5,057 nucleotides of DNA from Neisseriaceae bacterium (GTDB lineage Bacteria > Pseudomonadota > Gammaproteobacteria > Burkholderiales > UBA11063). The notes below the pieces were generated by a model. The model saw only the letters and a list, made by a program, of their open reading frames with translations, did no database searches and had not been told where the DNA came from. How positions within the stretch are numbered: the stretch's first letter is position 1; every line of letters begins with the position of its first letter. The stretch is from the NCBI GenBank assembly GCA_947470205.1, contig CANISK010000120.1, positions 1-5,057 of the forward strand, in the 5' to 3' direction. Position numbers and translations under genes: made by a program. Positions 1 through 5,057 of the stretch are shown here, one piece after another.

Positions 1-35
1 AAACCGCCGTGTACTAGATGTCCATAAGGTTTCAT
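1..35 (-). CDS. 5' end of the next gene in the efflux operon (partial, runs off the window)
   Basis: An ATG at 33-35 opens a reading frame that stays open to the window edge and reads MKPYGHLVHGGF. An in-frame TAA at 39-41 lies two codons upstream, so this ATG is the earliest possible start in the frame. It follows the stop codon of the outer-membrane efflux gene by only 27 nt on the same strand, as expected for the next cistron of one operon. No good Shine-Dalgarno precedes it (the upstream stretch is A-rich), so translation may depend partly on ribosomes finishing the gene before. By analogy with other NodT loci, an inner-membrane pump, a periplasmic adaptor or a FUSC-type protein would be expected here. 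Twelve residues are too few to say which, and that expectation is inference only. Confidence 0.45.
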   Translation of the reverse strand, partial: MKPYGHLVHGG

Positions 36-48
36 TTTTTAGGTTTCA
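27..48 (-). repeat. Tandem 8-nt direct repeat around the start codon of the partial gene
   Basis: Read on the minus strand, TGAAACCT occurs twice (48-41 and 34-27), separated by six A's, giving a 14-nt period. The second copy begins with the TG of the ATG start codon. The unit lies in the 27-nt gap between the efflux gene and the next cistron and extends into its first codons. It may be a chance or slippage duplication; no function can be assigned. Confidence 0.45.
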
Positions 49-62
49 ACACAGCATAAAGC

Positions 63-1505
63 TCAAAGACGAAGAGCATCATAGCCACTGGCAAGGGATT
101 GGTGCACTAGCACTATACTCTGTAACTGTTGCAATTTCGTATTTATATATGTAATATTGGTATCCACTTGAGTTACCTTAGAAGATAGGTACATTGGATA
201 GCTAGTGTATCCTTTATTATAACTTATCTCATTAAAATTTGTGTTATCATTTACACTTTTTAATAATTTTACCGCATTTGTCATAATAATTTCATTATTT
301 TGGTAATTGGCTAAGTTATTATTTACATCTGCAAACGCTTTTTTTACTGTGTTAATATAGTTATAATATGCAACATAATATTGCCCCTTTGCTTCTTTAA
401 TCAAAGAGTATAAACCCATATTTAAAATTGGCATATTAGCACCAATTTGTGCTGTCCAAAAGTCTCCACTAGCAGTAAATAGGCTACCAAGAGCGTTATT
501 GTATCCACCTAGTGGGGTAGTGAGATATATCTTTGGGAAAAAATTAGCATATGCAACCCCAATATTTCCATTGGCAATTTTTAATTGATTTTCTGCAATT
601 TGAATATCTGGTCTATTTTTTAAAACTACAGAGGGTAGACTTAATGGGATTTTATTCTCGGTTGAAATATTTGCAAATATATTGGTGATTTTAAGCTCAT
701 TGGAGTTTTTGTTAATTAATGTTGCCAATGTATTTTTTGTAATAATGAGATTTTGATTTAGTGTCGGCAGTTTCATTTGTGCCATATATAATTTTTGTTC
801 ATACAGATTCACATTGCTTTGTGTGCCAAGACCATACTGCAATTGCAATTGACTAGATTTAACCATTTTACCCAATAAGTCAATAAAAGTATTTTCAAGA
901 TTGATCTCCTCATTAAGTGCCAAAATAGTAAAGTAACTATCAACTACCTGCCCAATAACTGCAAGTTTTATTGCATTTTGTGATGCTTGTGCAAGAGCAA
1001 GATTGTCTTTTGCAACATCAAGAGCTTTAAATTGTTGAATAATATTTAATGAATAAGATGGCACAAAACCACCGCCTGCAAAGTTGAAGTTATTGTTAGC
1101 CGTGGAGGTGGATGGTATACCAAAAGCTGCTAAGGCTGGACTATTTAGGGTAGAATTGCTATTAAATGTTTGCCCATACCCCAAAGTACCACCCAAGCTA
1201 ATATCTGGAATAAATGCCATTTTGGTGTGTTCCAGATTAGCAGATGCCACCATTACATTCCCAATCGCCACTTGGATATCATTATTATTTTTTAGCGCAT
1301 CCACAACATATCCATTTAGCGTATTATCATGAAACTCACCCCACCAATCATTTTTTGAATAATCAGTATCATTGGTTACTTTTGTATTATTTTTGCTGTC
1401 GTTCCATGTGTCATCAGTTATAACATTCGGCGTGCTATATTTAGGGCCAAATAATGCACAAGATGTTACAAAGAGTGCAGACATTACAATAATATATTTT
1501 TTCAT
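63..1505 (-). CDS. NodT/TolC-family outer-membrane efflux lipoprotein
   Basis: Outer-membrane channel of a tripartite efflux pump, expected to form a trimeric beta-barrel with a long periplasmic helical tunnel that docks onto an inner-membrane pump through an adaptor. The 480-aa length is normal for the NodT/OprM/CusC family. A short lipoprotein signal (KKYIIVMSALF) ends in the lipobox VTS-C, so Cys16 should be lipidated, and Ala at +2 favours outer-membrane sorting. Family landmarks follow: GPKYSTP (20-26), DWWGEFHDNTLN (53-64), the first repeat half from about 54 to 250, then the second-half signature PSVVLKNRPDIQIAE (291-305) with IG..YANFFP (315-324), PILNMG (359-364), FADVNNNLANY (391-401) and a degenerate ALGGGW-like end (LASGY, 471-475). 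The start is fixed by the signal peptide, although its ribosome binding site is weak. It is first in a unit reading leftwards. The substrate (drugs, detergents, bile salts or metals) cannot be told from the sequence. The family call is very sure; the exact gene name is not. Confidence 0.93.
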   Translation of the reverse strand: MKKYIIVMSALFVTSCALFGPKYSTPNVITDDTWNDSKNNTKVTNDTDYSKNDWWGEFHDNTLNGYVVDALKNNNDIQVAIGNVMVASANLEHTKMAFIPDISLGGTLGYGQTFNSNSTLNSPALAAFGIPSTSTANNNFNFAGGGFVPSYSLNIIQQFKALDVAKDNLALAQASQNAIKLAVIGQVVDSYFTILALNEEINLENTFIDLLGKMVKSSQLQLQYGLGTQSNVNLYEQKLYMAQMKLPTLNQNLIITKNTLATLINKNSNELKITNIFANISTENKIPLSLPSVVLKNRPDIQIAENQLKIANGNIGVAYANFFPKIYLTTPLGGYNNALGSLFTASGDFWTAQIGANMPILNMGLYSLIKEAKGQYYVAYYNYINTVKKAFADVNNNLANYQNNEIIMTNAVKLLKSVNDNTNFNEISYNKGYTSYPMYLSSKVTQVDTNITYINTKLQQLQSIVLVHQSLASGYDALRL

Positions 1506-1538
1506 TTTACCAATTTCTATAAACTTTCAATAAACCAT

Positions 1539-1567
1539 ATGTTATCACATTCGTTTATCATTGTGAA
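1539..1567 (-). promoter_or_regulatory. Sigma-70-type promoter of the efflux unit
   Basis: On the minus strand, TTCACA (1567-1562, five of six matches to TTGACA) is followed by exactly 17 bp and then TAACAT (1544-1539, four of six matches to TATAAT). The -10 is preceded by TGA, giving the TGn of an extended -10. Transcription should begin near 1531-1533, leaving a leader of about 26 nt before the ATG at 1505. The -35 box sits inside the palindrome at 1554-1574. The assignment is by inspection and has not been mapped. Confidence 0.6.
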
Positions 1568-1574
1568 TGACAAA
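1554..1574. promoter_or_regulatory. 21-bp imperfect palindrome over the -35 box, probable repressor operator
   Basis: The arms TTTATCATT and AATGACAAA flank a central GTG; eight of nine positions pair, with one A/C mismatch at 1557/1571. The inner TCATT-GTG-AATGA is perfect. The palindrome covers the whole -35 hexamer of the efflux promoter, so a protein bound here would block RNA polymerase. Efflux operons are commonly controlled by TetR- or MarR-family repressors that bind palindromes of this size, which makes an operator the natural reading. No regulator gene lies in the window. The dyad is seen directly; its role is inferred. Confidence 0.5.
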
Positions 1575-1668
1575 AAGTAATTTCCAATCATGAAACAAAT
1601 TTGTCACTATTATTTTAAGCTATAAAAGTGTAAAATAAAACTTAACAAGTGAAAATTACAATAAATTT

Positions 1669-1713
1669 ATAATTTAAATTATTACTTGACAATAAAAAAA
1701 TAATATATATTCA
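1669..1713 (+). promoter_or_regulatory. Promoter region of the two-helix membrane protein gene
   Basis: A perfect TTGACA -35 box lies at 1686-1691. Immediately upstream is a 14-bp perfect AT palindrome, ATAATTTAAATTAT (1669-1682), in an A/T-only stretch that could act as an UP element or simply be AT-rich noise. The -10 is ambiguous: TATTCA at 1708-1713 has an acceptable 16-bp spacer but a poor match, while TATATT at 1706-1711 matches better but is only 14 bp away. Transcription would start near 1718-1722, giving a very short leader that just includes the Shine-Dalgarno. Confidence 0.5.
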
Positions 1714-1723
1714 TTTAACATAT

Positions 1724-1729
1724 AAGGAG
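1724..1729 (+). promoter_or_regulatory. Strong Shine-Dalgarno that fixes the start at 1739
   Basis: AAGGAG ends nine nt before the ATG at 1739. It decides the start codon of an otherwise unrecognised gene and supports it being translated. Confidence 0.8.
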
Positions 1730-1738
1730 TTAACTATA

Positions 1739-2455
1739 ATGTATAATGCTCATTTAAACCCACAAAATCAACAACCACTATTACTGGTTGGGCAGAATAA
1801 CCAAAATCAACAATCACTGGGGATTATTGATTATATCCAGGTGTATGATATGCCCAATTTTAACCCCGCTAGGGCGCCACAGTTAATACGAAAATTAGTA
1901 GCTTCATACAAACAATTATTAAATTTAGCTCCAAATGATAAAAAAAATCAGATATCAAAAATCGTAAAAGATTTATTTAATGAGTTACAAAGTTTGGCGC
2001 TCAATTTTAACAATTATGGTGCGTCAGTAAATCAGGCGCATTTTAAGCACAACATGATGTTGCTTAATAATTTGAAAATTCAAGATGAACCAGGTCTTTT
2101 TCATTGTATTACTAGCACATGCAGATCAAAAACATTTAATGAATGCGTAACAGATACCAGCGCAAAATTACAAGTTATTTTTGATACTATCACAACAAAA
2201 GAAACTATAAAATCTAAACTAGCTGGACCTATATTATTATGTTTTGTTGTGATGGGTACTGTAATTTATGATGCTACAAAAGACAACGAATTTTTAAGCC
2301 CAGAAGCGTCTTCCTACATTGATATAGGGTCGATTGTGTCGGGTGTAATAGGTATGATTGGTGCATTGATGGTTATATTGGAAAAATGTAAAGCTGATCA
2401 ATTAACAGAATATATGCAACAAAGTTTATCAGACACATGGAATCAGTTGCAGTAA
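1739..2455 (+). CDS. Unrecognised 238-aa protein with two C-terminal transmembrane helices
   Basis: I do not recognise the family. Residues 1-27 are polar and rich in Gln and Asn. Residues 44-90 look like amphipathic helices (LIRKLVASYKQLLNLA, then ISKIVKDLFNELQSLALNF). A Cys-containing segment follows (Cys123, Cys128, Cys136), with 123 and 128 in a C-x4-C arrangement. Two hydrophobic helices at about 161-177 and 194-214, joined by a short acidic linker, form a membrane hairpin, after which comes a short charged tail ending in LSDTWNQLQ. There is no N-terminal signal peptide, so the long N-terminal part is most likely cytoplasmic with both ends on the same side. The layout resembles many inner-membrane or secreted-effector hairpin proteins of host-associated bacteria, but that is not evidence of function. 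The gene stands alone, divergent from the efflux unit and convergent with the mnmC-like gene. The consensus -35 box and strong ribosome binding site argue that it is expressed. Confidence 0.85.
   Translation: MYNAHLNPQNQQPLLLVGQNNQNQQSLGIIDYIQVYDMPNFNPARAPQLIRKLVASYKQLLNLAPNDKKNQISKIVKDLFNELQSLALNFNNYGASVNQAHFKHNMMLLNNLKIQDEPGLFHCITSTCRSKTFNECVTDTSAKLQVIFDTITTKETIKSKLAGPILLCFVVMGTVIYDATKDNEFLSPEASSYIDIGSIVSGVIGMIGALMVILEKCKADQLTEYMQQSLSDTWNQLQ
1763..1818 (+). repeat. In-frame 17-nt direct repeat in the N-terminus of the membrane protein gene
   Basis: CAAAATCAACAACCACT at 1763-1779 recurs at 1802-1818 with one change (C to T), exactly 39 nt (13 codons) apart. It encodes QNQQ followed by Pro-Leu in one copy and Ser-Leu in the other (residues 9-14 and 22-27). 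The phase and near identity suggest a recent local duplication in a disordered N-terminal segment. Confidence 0.65.
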
Positions 2456-2490
2456 TCTAAATTTATATAAAATTCACTCAACACAAGACA

Positions 2491-2527
2491 TCGCACTAGA
2501 AATTAAAATTTTAAAATTCCAGTGCGA
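2491..2527. terminator. Intergenic hairpin between convergent genes, possible terminator lacking a U tract
   Basis: TCGCACT (2491-2497) pairs perfectly with AGTGCGA (2521-2527). After one A/C mismatch, GAA (2499-2501) pairs with TTC (2517-2519), and the AT-rich interior can pair in part. It starts 36 nt after the stop codon of the plus-strand gene and is the most GC-rich structure in the gap, so transcription termination or 3'-end protection is the natural role. Neither strand shows a run of T's straight after the stem, so it is not a textbook intrinsic terminator. Confidence 0.4.
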
Positions 2528-2554
2528 CATCATGGTGCATTAGTATTCATTGGA

Positions 2555-2619
2555 CCTCTTTTATAACCTTGACAAACAAACGTTATCAAATTCTACATTT
2601 ATATGGGTTATGAAAGAGG
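2555..2619. repeat. 14-bp inverted repeat spanning the end of the mnmC-like gene
   Basis: CCTCTTTTATAACC (2555-2568) and GGTTATGAAAGAGG (2606-2619) are complementary at 13 of 14 positions, with a 37-nt loop. In plus-strand RNA the odd position is a G-U pair, so all 14 can pair; in minus-strand RNA it is a C-A mismatch. The right arm encodes the last three residues (Pro-Leu-Ser) and the stop codon of the mnmC-like gene. No T run follows on either strand. The loop carries TTGACA (2569-2574). The role could be 3'-end stabilisation or attenuation of converging transcripts. Confidence 0.6.
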
Positions 2620-3945
2620 CATATTATATGAAATTTCTCTACGTACTATTTCATCTCGCCAAAATCTATTGGGGTGAATTTTTTGTATCACATGCTTGTT
2701 TAATGCCATATCCGTGTTATCAATATAATCCGCAATCACTTCACCACAAATTGGAGCCGTTAAAATACCTTTAGCGCCATGCCCAATATTTAGATACAAA
2801 CCATGTAAGTATGGGCAATCATCATCAATCCAATAATTTGAATCTTTTTGCAGATTTTTGTATATCTCTTTAAATGCACGATAATCTGCAATAGGGCCAA
2901 CCATGGGGAAATAATCTGTTGTGCTACAACGAAACCCAACCCTACCCATAATATCCCGTGGGTTGATGTTGTTTAAAATATTTGGCAGTAAGTTTTTAAA
3001 ATGGTTAATATTTTCTATGTGATCGATGTCTCTAATTTTTTCATCAAAATCTTTAAAATTAAAAGTTGCCCCAATGGTAAAACTATTATTGTGAGGTGGG
3101 GTGATGTATCCAGAATTGCATAGTATCATATTTGTAGGTGATAATTTTTCATGAGGCGTATTGCTAATTATAGATACCTGCCCGCGAATCTTTCGTAGGT
3201 AAAGATTACTTATTTGAGTGAATTTAATTGCATCATTTGCGTTGCATATCACCACATTTGGAAAATTATACATATTATTTTGCTGGTCTACGAGTTCCCA
3301 GTTATACATCCCATTTTCACGAAGGGATATAATTTCAGTATCGCATTTTATTGTGATAGATGGATGTTTGGTGAGTTTGTCAATAAATATCTGGGGAGAT
3401 ATCCAAGTGCCATTAGAAAAATATAATCCATGCTCATATGGTATATTTGACTCATTTATATTAGTTAATTGTGCCATTTTTGTTTTATCAACATAATGGC
3501 AAAAATCTGACAACGTATTTCTATATAATGCAGACTTAAGTAAACCCTGTTGCTGTTTTAGTATTTTATCATTATAGGCAAACTGTACCATACCACATGT
3601 ATCAAAATCTTCATACCGCGTGAGGATTTGATGAATTAGATCATAACTATATTTATACCCAGCGATACTAAGCTCTACATTAGCACTGTTAGTGCCAAAG
3701 AAATTACCATATAATATCCCTTGTGGATTGCCACTTGCTTCCATCCCAAGTTCCGAATGGCGTTCAAATAGGGTAACCTTATATCCACGCCTAAGGAGGC
3801 TATAGCAGGTAGCAGCTCCGCTAATCCCACCACCAATCACCGCAACACTATGATTGTCGTTGTGATTCTGGTAGCGATCATACCAAGGAGTTGGTCTCAA
3901 TATCTTTTGTGTATCACGTTTGTACGTTAGGGAGCTGTTTAACAT
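2608..3945 (-). CDS. mnmC: Stand-alone MnmC oxidase domain, FAD-dependent (cmnm5s2U34 oxidoreductase)
   Basis: In classical MnmC the C-terminal FAD domain removes the carboxymethyl group from cmnm5(s2)U at tRNA wobble position 34, giving nm5(s2)U, which the N-terminal domain then methylates to mnm5(s2)U. This 445-aa protein matches only the C-terminal half (E. coli MnmC is 668 aa). Landmarks are linker TPWYDR (19-24; SAPWFNR in E. coli), the dinucleotide fold VIGGGISGAA (36-45) with Glu61 ending strand two, EASGNPQGILYG (69-80; GASGNRQGALYP), NGTWISP (178-184), GYITP (279-283), IGATF (291-295), VGFRCSTTDYFPMVG (336-350), GHGAKGILTAP (388-398) and HPNRFW (424-429). No methyltransferase domain lies upstream; instead the frame opens 32 nt inside an unrelated gene. 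The ATG at 3943-3945 is the only Met before the FAD motif, but it has no clear Shine-Dalgarno, so coupling to the upstream gene is likely; a TTG at 3898-3900 is a weaker alternative. The fold and subfamily are very sure. Activity without a fused methyltransferase is inferred. Confidence 0.9.
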   Translation of the reverse strand: MLNSSLTYKRDTQKILRPTPWYDRYQNHNDNHSVAVIGGGISGAATCYSLLRRGYKVTLFERHSELGMEASGNPQGILYGNFFGTNSANVELSIAGYKYSYDLIHQILTRYEDFDTCGMVQFAYNDKILKQQQGLLKSALYRNTLSDFCHYVDKTKMAQLTNINESNIPYEHGLYFSNGTWISPQIFIDKLTKHPSITIKCDTEIISLRENGMYNWELVDQQNNMYNFPNVVICNANDAIKFTQISNLYLRKIRGQVSIISNTPHEKLSPTNMILCNSGYITPPHNNSFTIGATFNFKDFDEKIRDIDHIENINHFKNLLPNILNNINPRDIMGRVGFRCSTTDYFPMVGPIADYRAFKEIYKNLQKDSNYWIDDDCPYLHGLYLNIGHGAKGILTAPICGEVIADYIDNTDMALNKHVIQKIHPNRFWRDEIVRREISYNMPLS

Positions 3946-4951
3946 ATTTTATAAAGTGATTGATTTGTTCATTGTTTTGAATATTTTTAATATTAAATAA
4001 ATGGGTTTTTGATGTGAGTAATCTGTGCATCTTTTTTAATTGTCGTATGGCTATCGGATTGTTTGTTATATTTAAAACTAAACTAGATATAATTTCATTC
4101 ATTTTTATTACTAACGCTACAATTTTGTCTTGGGTTTCCTGTGGAAATTGTATAATTATGTTCTGTTTATTATTTGTTGTTTGAATATCTGGCGTAATTT
4201 TCAAGTTTTTTATCTCACATATAAATGACTGAATATTTTGTATGTAACAATCAAATCTACATTCTGCAATTTTTGACAAAACCCTCAAATCTTGAACTTT
4301 GTTGTTTATACATTGGAAAGCTTGCTCCATAAAAATAAACTTATTTTTGTCTGTTTTTGGCACCGCTATGATTATTGAAATAATTTCATCGAATAAACCA
4401 TTTGGGATTGATTTGATGATTTCATTGCAAAATGGCTGTAAATTGTTGTCTTGATAGGCTAACCCCAAAATTATTGATGCGTTTAGTAATTTATGATATT
4501 TTATAGATGCTTGTATATTTAATTTTACATATGAAATAGCCTGATTTGTCTCATTTTCGACTTCTTGTAACACTGTATCACTAATATGCATATTATTATC
4601 ACGCATAATATCTAATATATTTGCCATAATGATACTGTATGCATTAATATCTTTTTTTTCTAAATTGCTCCTGCATAGAGCTATTATTTTTGTTCCAATC
4701 GTCGGTATGCTGATATCTATATAATAACGTAGATATAAAATACTCTTATATACAGAATCAATATCACGAGTAATGTTTTTTCCATTAAAGTATTTCTGCA
4801 ATTTAGCCATAACGCTTGAATATGCTTGTTCGGTGGTGATTTCTGTATCTTGTGTGAAGTACTTTTTAGATTGCAAATAATTAGGTTTATCTGTGGTAAT
4901 ACCTAGTAATTTTTGTGTGTTATTCGGGCTGAAAAGGTTCGTGCCATTCAT
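3914..4951 (-). CDS. Unrecognised 345-aa helix-rich protein, overlapping the mnmC-like gene
   Basis: I do not recognise this protein. It is rich in Ile, Asn and Lys, with no signal peptide and no convincing transmembrane segment (the hydrophobic run DEIISIIIAVP at 188-198 is too short), so it should be cytoplasmic. Most of it (about 38-255) reads as successive amphipathic helices, which could be an alpha-solenoid or bundle. A break at about 252-270 is rich in Asn, Gln and Thr and leads to a second helical part (272-340) ending in basic QLKKMHRLL (304-312) and NHFIKYVKQL. Five Cys are scattered (93, 175, 214, 231, 235, with 245 a sixth) without a metal-site pattern I trust. The start is well supported by AAGGAG nine nt upstream. 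Its last 32 nt overlap the start of the mnmC-like gene in another frame, and a gene tail ends 28 nt upstream, so it is the middle of an operon. A role connected with tRNA modification would be guilt by association only. Confidence 0.85.
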   Translation of the reverse strand: MNGTNLFSPNNTQKLLGITTDKPNYLQSKKYFTQDTEITTEQAYSSVMAKLQKYFNGKNITRDIDSVYKSILYLRYYIDISIPTIGTKIIALCRSNLEKKDINAYSIIMANILDIMRDNNMHISDTVLQEVENETNQAISYVKLNIQASIKYHKLLNASIILGLAYQDNNLQPFCNEIIKSIPNGLFDEIISIIIAVPKTDKNKFIFMEQAFQCINNKVQDLRVLSKIAECRFDCYIQNIQSFICEIKNLKITPDIQTTNNKQNIIIQFPQETQDKIVALVIKMNEIISSLVLNITNNPIAIRQLKKMHRLLTSKTHLFNIKNIQNNEQINHFIKYVKQLPNVQT

Positions 4952-4960
4952 CTAAAAAAG

Positions 4961-4966
4961 CTCCTT
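4961..4966 (-). promoter_or_regulatory. Strong Shine-Dalgarno that fixes the start at 4951
   Basis: AAGGAG on the minus strand lies nine nt before the ATG at 4951-4949, the same sequence and spacing as for the plus-strand membrane protein gene. It sits in the short gap after the upstream gene's stop, so this cistron has its own strong initiation site. Confidence 0.8.
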
Positions 4967-4979
4967 TTTGTAAATATTA

Positions 4980-5057
4980 TTAATTATTCAGATCAATATA
5001 AGTTTGTATTTTTAATGCTATAAGATCACATTTAACTTCTTCTGCTTTAGCTTTTAT
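4980..5057 (-). CDS. 3' end of an upstream gene in the same operon (partial)
   Basis: Reading leftwards from the window edge, one frame stays open for 25 codons and ends at TAA (4982-4980). It begins IKAKAEEVKCDLIA and ends QTYIDLNN. The composition (alternating charged and aliphatic residues, helical or coiled-coil-like) suits a real C-terminus in this AT-rich genome, where chance frames close quickly. It stops 28 nt before the ATG of the 345-aa gene on the same strand, which is operon-like spacing. The fragment is too short to name, and a chance open frame cannot be excluded. Confidence 0.5.
   Translation of the reverse strand: MKAKAEEVKCDLIALKIQTYIDLNN

Noticed and set aside
1084..1332. 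82-codon open frame on the plus strand
   Set aside because: It lies wholly inside the efflux lipoprotein gene on the opposite strand, has no ribosome binding site, and its protein is an unpatterned shadow of that gene.
1545..1566. CRP-like half sites TCACA and TGTGA
   Set aside because: A CRP site has TGTGA on the left and TCACA on the right with six nt between them; here the order is reversed and the gap is 12 nt, so this is not a CRP site.
1661..1682. Adjacent perfect AT palindromes ATAAATTTAT and AATTTAAATT as an operator
   Set aside because: They contain only A and T in a very AT-rich gap, where such palindromes arise easily. They are kept only as a possible UP-like element of the promoter.
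2550..2774. 74-codon open frame on the plus strand at the end of the mnmC-like gene
   Set aside because: Most of it is antisense to well-conserved C-terminal codons of the oxidase, there is no Shine-Dalgarno before the ATG, and the TTGACA nearby lies downstream of the start.
3214..3496. Two overlapping plus-strand open frames (70 and 92 codons)
   Set aside because: Both are antisense to the middle of the oxidase gene, have no initiation signals and show no protein-like pattern of their own.
1..5057. tRNA genes, CRISPR array, insertion sequence or prophage remnants
   Set aside because: No cloverleaf-like segment, regularly spaced repeats, transposase or integrase fragments, or phage-type genes were seen on either strand.

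Overview
The window is strongly AT-rich (by eye about one third G+C) with compact, mostly minus-strand gene content. A NodT-type outer-membrane efflux lipoprotein and an MnmC-type tRNA-wobble oxidase point to a Gram-negative bacterium, most probably a low-GC gammaproteobacterium (Francisella-like, Fastidiosibacter-like or Legionellales-like host-associated lineages are plausible). The lineage is an inference from gene content and base composition, not something the sequence proves.

Left block (1-1738): a minus-strand transcription unit begins with a complete 480-aa TolC/NodT-family outer-membrane lipoprotein (63-1505). It continues after a 27-nt gap into a gene of which only the first 12 codons are in the window (1-35). 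The unit starts from a recognisable promoter (-35 TTCACA, 17-bp spacer, extended -10 TGA-TAACAT). A 21-bp imperfect palindrome lies directly over the -35 box, which is the layout of a repressor-controlled efflux operon. No regulator gene is visible in the window.

Middle block (1669-2619): one gene is transcribed the other way (1739-2455), encoding a 238-aa protein with a polar Q/N-rich N-terminus and two closely spaced transmembrane helices near the C-terminus. I do not recognise its family. It has a consensus -35 box, AT-rich palindromic sequence just upstream and a strong Shine-Dalgarno. It converges on the gene to its right, and the 152-nt space between them holds one hairpin and part of a second, larger inverted repeat that reaches into the end of the neighbouring gene.

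Right block (2608-5057): a minus-strand operon of three genes. In transcription order these are the last 25 codons of an unidentified gene (4980-5057), a 345-aa unrecognised, apparently soluble, helix-rich and Asn/Ile/Lys-rich protein (3914-4951), and a 445-aa stand-alone FAD-dependent oxidase domain of MnmC (2608-3945). The last start codon lies 32 nt inside the preceding gene, so the unknown protein and the oxidase are probably translationally coupled. The methyltransferase half of classical MnmC is absent, although the tail of the inter-domain linker is still recognisable.

The efflux unit and the tRNA-modification unit show no functional link. I see no RNA genes, CRISPR array, insertion sequence or phage genes. 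No complete novel system is demonstrated. The best candidates for follow-up are the palindromic operator at the efflux promoter, the unknown gene fused by overlap to a split MnmC oxidase, and the orphan two-helix membrane protein.
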